A stretch of DNA of 64,000 nt from Blautia coccoides (GTDB lineage Bacteria; Bacillota; Clostridia; Lachnospirales; Lachnospiraceae). The stretch covers positions 4,374,501 to 4,438,500 of the forward strand of contig NZ_CP136422.1 in assembly GCF_034355335.1 (NCBI RefSeq), given 5' to 3'. This document shows positions 59,405 to 64,000 of the stretch, in pieces. The position numbers and the translations under genes are program-made. The notes beneath the pieces are model-generated. The model was given only the letters and a program-made list of their open reading frames with translations. It searched no databases and was not told where the DNA came from. Every line of letters starts with the position of its first letter. Positions within the stretch are counted from its first letter, which is position 1.

Positions 59405-60160
59405 ATGGAAGAAAAGAATCCCATCCAAGTGGCTGACAGGCTCTTTCTGGTCCTGGAAACCCTGGCATCTGACGGTCCCATTGCGCTGGCGGACTTGAGC
59501 CGGCAGCTTGCGCTGAACAAAAGCACGGTACACCGTCTGCTCTGCTCCCTTATCTACATGGGATATGTGAAACAGGACACAGACACACAGAAATATGATC
59601 TGTCCCTAAAAATATTAAGTCTCTCCAACCGGCTGTTGAGCCGCATGGACATTTTGGAGATCGTACGCCCTCACTTAAAAAAGCTCTCCGAAAAAACAGG
59701 GGAAACCGTACATTTTGTCCAGCTTGACGGTGCGGAGGCCGTATATATCTATAAAGAAGAATCCTACCAGAACTCTGTGCGCATGGTCTCCAAGGTGGGC
59801 AACCGGATTCCCCTTTACTGCTCCGGTGTGGGGAAAGCCATGGCCGCAGATATGGACGAGGAACAGATACGGCGTTTCTGGGAGGCAAGCAGGATCATAC
59901 GCCTGACCCCCCATACCATCACGGACTTTCCCCGTTTCCGGGAAAAAATAGAGGAAGTAAGAAAAAAAGGCTACGCACTGGATGATGAAGAAAATGAGTT
60001 GGGAGTGAGATGCATTGCTGTCAGCCTCCCGGACTATAAGGGACGTGCCCGTTACGCTTTCTCCATCTCCGCCCCCGCCGCCAGAATGTCCGATGAGCGG
60101 ATTGCACAGCTTGCAGAGATCATCCTGAAGGAAAAACAGGATATACAGCAGAACATGTAA
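59405..60160 (+). CDS. kdgR: IclR family transcriptional regulator (KdgR-like)
   Basis: 251-residue IclR protein. The N-terminal winged helix (LADLSRQLALNKSTVHRLLCS) is followed by the effector-binding domain (ETVHFVQLDGAEAVYIYKEE; GVRCIAVSLPDY). It is divergent from eda-kdgK, so KDG or KDPG is a likely effector and these genes the target; this is inference from position. Confidence 0.87.
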   Translation: MEEKNPIQVADRLFLVLETLASDGPIALADLSRQLALNKSTVHRLLCSLIYMGYVKQDTDTQKYDLSLKILSLSNRLLSRMDILEIVRPHLKKLSEKTGETVHFVQLDGAEAVYIYKEESYQNSVRMVSKVGNRIPLYCSGVGKAMAADMDEEQIRRFWEASRIIRLTPHTITDFPRFREKIEEVRKKGYALDDEENELGVRCIAVSLPDYKGRARYAFSISAPAARMSDERIAQLAEIILKEKQDIQQNM

Positions 60161-60161
60161 T

Positions 60162-60235
60162 AAAAACAGCCGCCAACAACAGGAAACGAGAATCCCTATG
60201 GATTTGTGTTTCCCGCTGTTGGACGGCTGTTTTTT
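60162..60235. terminator. Bidirectional terminator between kdgR and sigE
   Basis: Stem AAAAACAGCCG / CGGCTGTTTTT with further inner pairing (AACAAC...AGGAAAC / GTTTCC...GTTGTTGG-like), between converging stop codons. Confidence 0.8.
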
Positions 60236-60256
60236 ATTACATATACTGCTATTGTG

Positions 60257-60997
60257 TTATTCGTACCTTACAATTTCTTTTTTCAGCCTCTTCATGATCC
60301 GCTTTTCCAGCCTGGATATGTAGGACTGGGATATGCCCAGAAGATCTGCCACTTCTTTCTGGGTCTTTTCTCTGCCATCCGGCATATTGATGCCAAAGCG
60401 CAGGCGCACAATGGTCTGCTCCCTTTTTGTCAGCTTTCCGATGGCTTTCCCCAGAAGGGACCGTTCTACTTCACTCTCTATTCCCCTGTAGATAACGTCC
60501 TCATCTGTTCCCAGAATGTCGGACAAAAGCAGTTCATTTCCATCCCAGTCCACATTCAGCGGCTCATCAATGGAAACCTCCATCTTTGTCTTGCTGTTTC
60601 GTCTGAGATACATGAGGATCTCATTTTCAATACATCTGGACGCGTATGTTGCCAGTTTGATCTTTTTTGTGGGGTTAAATGTATTGATGGCCTTAATGAG
60701 ACCTATTGTCCCTATGGAGATCAAATCTTCCACCCCTACCCCGGTGTTGTCAAATTTTTTGGCAATATACACGACCAGACGCAGGTTATGTTCGATCAGA
60801 CGGGATTTTGCGTCTGCATTGTCCTCTGTCTGTAATTTTCCTATCATTTCCGCCTCGGACTCAGCGTCCAAAGGCGCCGGAAGGACCTCTGCCCCTCCGA
60901 TATAATGAATTTCTTCCCCTCTTCTGAATATAATATTGGAAAACCCCGAAAAAACAGGCATCTGTACTTTTCTCTCTGCTGCTGCTTCCATATTCAT
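60257..60997 (-). CDS. sigE: Sporulation sigma factor SigE (pro-sigma E)
   Basis: 246-residue mother-cell sigma factor. The N-terminal pro-sequence ends in [12 protein letters not shown], which matches the YIGG cleavage region of B. subtilis pro-SigE, so SpoIIGA should activate it. Regions 2 to 4 are intact ([37 protein letters not shown]). GGGAGGAG precedes the start. It follows spoIIGA by 75 bp. Confidence 0.97.
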   Translation of the reverse strand: MNMEAAAERKVQMPVFSGFSNIIFRRGEEIHYIGGAEVLPAPLDAESEAEMIGKLQTEDNADAKSRLIEHNLRLVVYIAKKFDNTGVGVEDLISIGTIGLIKAINTFNPTKKIKLATYASRCIENEILMYLRRNSKTKMEVSIDEPLNVDWDGNELLLSDILGTDEDVIYRGIESEVERSLLGKAIGKLTKREQTIVRLRFGINMPDGREKTQKEVADLLGISQSYISRLEKRIMKRLKKEIVRYE

Positions 60998-61072
60998 TTA
61001 TGCTCCTCCCTAAAACTGTCAAAGCTAATCCTGACTTTTTGCTCTGCTGTGTGCTCATGGATCCGGAACCCC

Positions 61073-61942
61073 TCACGGTTCTGCACTCACAATGCACGGA
61101 TTGACGATTATCTGAAAGTTTCCGGCAGTGGAAAGCTGGTTCCCTGCAAGCCCTAAAACCGCATGTTTCACCACACTGCCTTCTTCTCCTGCTGATACAT
61201 ATAGTTCATCTACAGTGACGGCAAGCATTAGTCCATTATCCTGCCCCACGCTGCGGTATGAAATGTAATGGGGATGAAAGGCCAGTACAGACCGGGCACA
61301 GATATCCTCTGTGCTTCCGTTTCCGTCAAGAAGCCTCTCAAAAGAAGCCTTTTGGTCCTCCCCAAGAAGCTCCTCAAACTTCCCGTATTCCACAACGCTC
61401 ACCGGTTTTCTGGTGAGTGTGTCACGCAGCCTGTTGCCAGTATCATACAGTCCTTTGACTTTCACTGATTTGCCGCCTGCGCGAATAACAACTTCGCATA
61501 TGGCGGAGCTTTTTCCTTTTAAGTATTCCAAGAGTCGCATTCCTAAGATGAGAATCCAGTAAGTGGCTGTGGTGATGAAACAAAACGTAAGTAAGCCTTC
61601 CTTTGTGCTTACCGGCAGAGCCGTAAGAATTCCTCCTGTGAGAAAAGAAAAACCGTACAACAGTAAAAGCCCTGTGACCAGTTTTCTCCATGACCTGCAC
61701 CTGCAGCCCACCCACACCATGAGGACGCCCAAAAAACCATGTGAAAGTAATACCCGTACGTAGGGGGACGATAAGGGCAGTAATGTGATCACACAGATAC
61801 CGGCAGCTCCCAGCGCCGCACCTGCCAGAGAGCTAAGAGGAGTGGCAGTCCCCTTCAGCACCCGGTTCACCAGACGCAGCAGCAAAAAATCCATTACCAG
61901 ATTGACTACGAAAAAAACGTCAATGTAAAATTCGTAGTACAC
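61073..61942 (-). CDS. spoIIGA: Sigma-E processing peptidase SpoIIGA
   Basis: 289-residue membrane aspartic protease. Five N-terminal membrane helices are followed by a cytoplasmic domain with the catalytic aspartate in VKGLYDTGNRLRD and CARSVLAFHPHYI. The start is taken as GTG at 61942 (product MYYEFYIDVFF), with GGGGGTG upstream and the family's usual N-terminus; an ATG ten codons earlier lacks a Shine-Dalgarno. It cleaves pro-SigE at the forespore septum. Confidence 0.92.
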   Translation of the reverse strand: MYYEFYIDVFFVVNLVMDFLLLRLVNRVLKGTATPLSSLAGAALGAAGICVITLLPLSSPYVRVLLSHGFLGVLMVWVGCRCRSWRKLVTGLLLLYGFSFLTGGILTALPVSTKEGLLTFCFITTATYWILILGMRLLEYLKGKSSAICEVVIRAGGKSVKVKGLYDTGNRLRDTLTRKPVSVVEYGKFEELLGEDQKASFERLLDGNGSTEDICARSVLAFHPHYISYRSVGQDNGLMLAVTVDELYVSAGEEGSVVKHAVLGLAGNQLSTAGNFQIIVNPCIVSAEP

Positions 61943-62037
61943 AAAACACCCCCTAAACCTTGTATGACTCATTCATGACAACAGAAAATCCACTGTTAGA
62001 TCTTCCGCCGCATACTTATCTGGAATAAGTAATGTTC

Positions 62038-62070
62038 ATTATAGGCGATAGGGGGTGTTTATTTTGTCAA
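62038..62070 (-). promoter_or_regulatory. spoIIG promoter with extended -35/-10 spacing
   Basis: Read leftward: TTGACA (62070-62065), a 21-bp spacer, TATAAT (62043-62038). The spacing is four bases longer than optimal. The B. subtilis spoIIG promoter has the same peculiarity (22 bp) and needs Spo0A~P to work. Confidence 0.8.
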
Positions 62071-62096
62071 AACCGCTTGGACGAATCAAAAATCTT

Positions 62097-62103
62097 TTCG
62101 ACA
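62097..62103 (-). promoter_or_regulatory. Spo0A box upstream of spoIIGA
   Basis: TGTCGAA on the minus strand, a full match to the core 0A box, about 65-72 bp upstream of the expected start point. A second, weaker match (GGACGAA, plus strand, 62079-62085) lies nearer the -35. Confidence 0.6.
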
Positions 62104-62139
62104 GTTTCGGTCCTGTTTTTTCTTGTTATGTTATCCTTT

Positions 62140-62901
62140 TTATGTAAAGCTTTCATGAAGAAGACACAGGGTTTTTCGCATCCTCTCAGCCGGGATCTGT
62201 CCCGGCGCGGAGGCCTTTATTCCCGCTGCAAATGTGACGGATGAGCCTGACATCTCTCCGCAAAGACGGCTTAAAACTCCTGTTTTTCCCATAGACATGG
62301 TAATGACCGGTTTGTCTGATCTGCTCTTCATCATGACGGTTGCTGTCAAAAGTGCCATGAGATCTTCCTCACTTTTTGGCATGACAGCCAGTTTCAGAAT
62401 ATCAGCCCCGAAACTGTCCATGGTCTCCAGCCGCTTTACCATCTCTTCTATAGAAGGGGTCCTGTCAAAATGGTGGTTGGAGGCAACCACAAAAGCGCCG
62501 CATGCCTTCAGGCTTTCCATAAGGTATTTTGTCCTGTCCGTGTCAAAAAAAGCCTCCACGTCGATCAGGTCTGCAAAGCCGGTTTTGGCGGTATTTTCCA
62601 GAAGATTTACATAATCCGCATAGGTGATGGGACAACTGCCCCCTTCTTTGTCGGTTCTGAAGGTAAAAAGAAGGGGAATCTTGTCTAATCTGTCATGAAT
62701 TGTTTTCAACATTTCCAAACGCTTTTCGCTGTTTGCTCCCTCTTCATAACAATCTGCGCGCCATTCCACCAAATCCGGTTCCATGTTTTTTACAATTTCT
62801 GCTTCTTTTATGATTTCTTCTCTTGTCTTTCCTGTAAGGGGAATGCAGATCTTCGGAATTCCCTCCCCGATTTTTACATCTTTTATCTCTACGGTTTTCA
62901 T
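62140..62901 (-). CDS. aroD: 3-dehydroquinate dehydratase, type I
   Basis: 253-residue type I enzyme of the shikimate pathway. The start MKTVEIKDV has AAGGAGA upstream. Conserved segments: LVEWRADCYE, FTFRTDKEGG, VASNHHFDRTPS (catalytic histidine) and ADILKLAVMP (Schiff-base lysine). Divergent from aroE, so both could respond to one control region. It lies upstream of spoIIGA on the same strand. Confidence 0.94.
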   Translation of the reverse strand: MKTVEIKDVKIGEGIPKICIPLTGKTREEIIKEAEIVKNMEPDLVEWRADCYEEGANSEKRLEMLKTIHDRLDKIPLLFTFRTDKEGGSCPITYADYVNLLENTAKTGFADLIDVEAFFDTDRTKYLMESLKACGAFVVASNHHFDRTPSIEEMVKRLETMDSFGADILKLAVMPKSEEDLMALLTATVMMKSRSDKPVITMSMGKTGVLSRLCGEMSGSSVTFAAGIKASAPGQIPAERMRKTLCLLHESFT

Positions 62902-62997
62902 GATTCTTTCTCCTTCCGGCAATATTACGCTGGTTTACTGTTCACTTTGTGCCAAGCGACACGCTTTGGGATGTACAGATATGCGCATTCTGCCGCT

Positions 62998-63003
62998 ATT
63001 ATA
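62998..63003 (-). promoter_or_regulatory. Extended -10 promoter for aroD
   Basis: TGCTATAAT read leftward: a full TATAAT with the TGn extension; no good -35 was seen. Confidence 0.5.
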
Positions 63004-63146
63004 GCATACTTTTTTTCTTGACACCATGAAAGTTTCCTTTTACACTTTAAATTGAAAGTAAAAGTGTCGTTGTAAAAGATCACACTTTTAAAATACTTGG
63101 AACAGTAATGCAAGGGTTACCGTTCAATACGAAAGGACAAACACTC

Positions 63147-64000
63147 ATGATACCAATCACAGGACATACACAGCTTACCGGTCTTCTGGGAAGCCCGGTG
63201 GCGCACAGCATCTCACCCATGATGCACAATACAGGATTTCAGGCTCTGGAACTGGATTATGCCTATCTCTGTTTTGATGTAAAGGAAAATAAACTGCAGG
63301 ACGCGGTAAAAGGACTGCGTGCCCTCAATGTAAAGGGCTTTAACCTGACTATGCCCAATAAAAATAAAATACTGGAATACCTGGATGACCTTTCTCCTGC
63401 CGCAAGGCTGATCGGCGCAGTCAATACAGTGGAGAACAGAGATGGACGGTTTGTGGGACACAATACAGACGGCATCGGATTCATGCGTTCCGTCAGAGAA
63501 CAGGGTCTCCACGTGAAGGGAAAGACCATCACTCTGATGGGCATCGGCGGTGCTGCCACTGCGATCTGCACCCAGGCAGCCCTTGACGGAGCCGGCAGAA
63601 TAAACGTATTTGCTCGTATGACAAGCCAGTATCTTCCAAGAATGCAAAAGCTGCTGGAACGTTTGGAAAGGGAAACCGCTTGTGAGATCCATCTATGTGA
63701 CAATGAGGATAAAGAGGCGCTGAAAAAAAGCGTAGATATGAGTGCGCTGTTTGTAAATGCTACCTCTGTGGGGATGTCCCCCCACGTGGAGGCGTGCATT
63801 TTGCCGGATGAATCTTTTCTGCATCCGGGACTAACTGTGGGAGATATTATTTACAACCCCTGGGAGACACGGTTATTAGAAATGGCCAAAAAAGCAGGAT
63901 GTAAAGCGTTTAACGGATATTCTATGCTGCTGTACCAGGGAGCTGAAGCTTTCCGGATATGGACAGGGAAAGAAATGCCCGTAGAATTGGTGCGCAGAAC
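63147..64000 (+). CDS. aroE: Shikimate dehydrogenase (3' end outside window)
   Basis: 284 codons visible, open to the window edge. N-terminal shikimate-binding motif is GSPVAHSISPMMHN, followed by the catalytic lysine region KGFNLTMPNK, GAVNTV and GHNTDGIGF, then the NADP-binding MGIGGAATAIC turn and the NGYSMLLYQGAEAF C-terminal segment. Only a few residues should be missing. AAAGGAC lies upstream of the ATG. Divergent from aroD. Confidence 0.95.
   Translation, partial: MIPITGHTQLTGLLGSPVAHSISPMMHNTGFQALELDYAYLCFDVKENKLQDAVKGLRALNVKGFNLTMPNKNKILEYLDDLSPAARLIGAVNTVENRDGRFVGHNTDGIGFMRSVREQGLHVKGKTITLMGIGGAATAICTQAALDGAGRINVFARMTSQYLPRMQKLLERLERETACEIHLCDNEDKEALKKSVDMSALFVNATSVGMSPHVEACILPDESFLHPGLTVGDIIYNPWETRLLEMAKKAGCKAFNGYSMLLYQGAEAFRIWTGKEMPVELVRR

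Noticed and set aside
1..64000. CRISPR arrays, rRNA operons, prophage or intact transposase
   Set aside because: No evenly spaced repeats, no rRNA signatures and no transposase or phage structural motifs were seen on either strand.

Overview
The window looks like a piece of chromosome from a spore-forming, Gram-positive gut anaerobe of the Lachnospiraceae (Blautia-like). Evidence: sporulation genes spoIIGA-sigE, sigG and a YlmC/YmxH protein; a threonine T-box; a preQ1-I riboswitch ahead of queuosine-salvage genes; a DUF5688 protein; Clostridia-type citrate synthase and YesM/YesN sugar regulation. The assignment rests on gene content only. There are no rRNA genes, CRISPR arrays, phage genes or intact insertion sequences; one tRNA (Arg, CCG anticodon) is present.

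Layout. 1-2.5 kb: a left-edge gene fragment, a 388-bp MITE-like element with terminal inverted repeats and flanking direct repeats, and a two-gene ATPase + PIN-nuclease module that resembles a defence cassette. 3-8.2 kb: rluF-ligA-cls-metA, all leftward; this LigA has altered motifs. 8.5-13.9 kb: a membrane-anchored polysaccharide deacetylase with about 13 wall-binding repeats, an SH3 membrane protein, tRNA-Arg, a DUF5688 protein, efp and a YqeG phosphatase. 14-19.6 kb: citrate synthase, an orphan ArsR regulator, topB, and aroF preceded by what looks like a leader-peptide attenuator rich in aromatic codons. 19.8-28.1 kb: a heterodimeric ABC exporter with its MarR repressor and operator, then an alanine-type aminotransferase operon with DMT and MATE transporters.

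28.2-35.1 kb: a five-gene peptide-type ABC importer (opp/dpp) bracketed by three copies of a long hairpin element of about 183-198 bp, then nrdR and a repeat-rich spacer. 35-39.9 kb: preQ1-I riboswitch, radical-SAM queL-like gene and queuosine precursor transporter, an M42 peptidase, GNAT, ATC-hydrolase-like and HIT proteins. 39.9-48.1 kb: a sugar ABC importer with a YesM/YesN two-component system and a divergent Gfo/Idh/MocA oxidoreductase. 48.3-52.3 kb: sigG, T-box-thrS, uppP. 52.4-60.2 kb: GH51 arabinofuranosidase, a membrane glucosyltransferase-like protein, YlmC, and a KDPG module (two PfkB kinases, eda, IclR regulator). 60.2-64 kb: sigE and spoIIGA with a Spo0A-type promoter, then divergent aroD and aroE, the latter running off the right edge.

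The strongest unusual signals are (1) the long-hairpin family, whose copies keep loop sequences and vary paired bases together; (2) the aroF leader peptide/attenuator, which would also control topB; and (3) the ATPase-PIN pair beside a MITE-like element. Start codons were moved inward wherever a Shine-Dalgarno sequence and family alignment favoured it. All homology statements come from recognising motifs, not from database searches.
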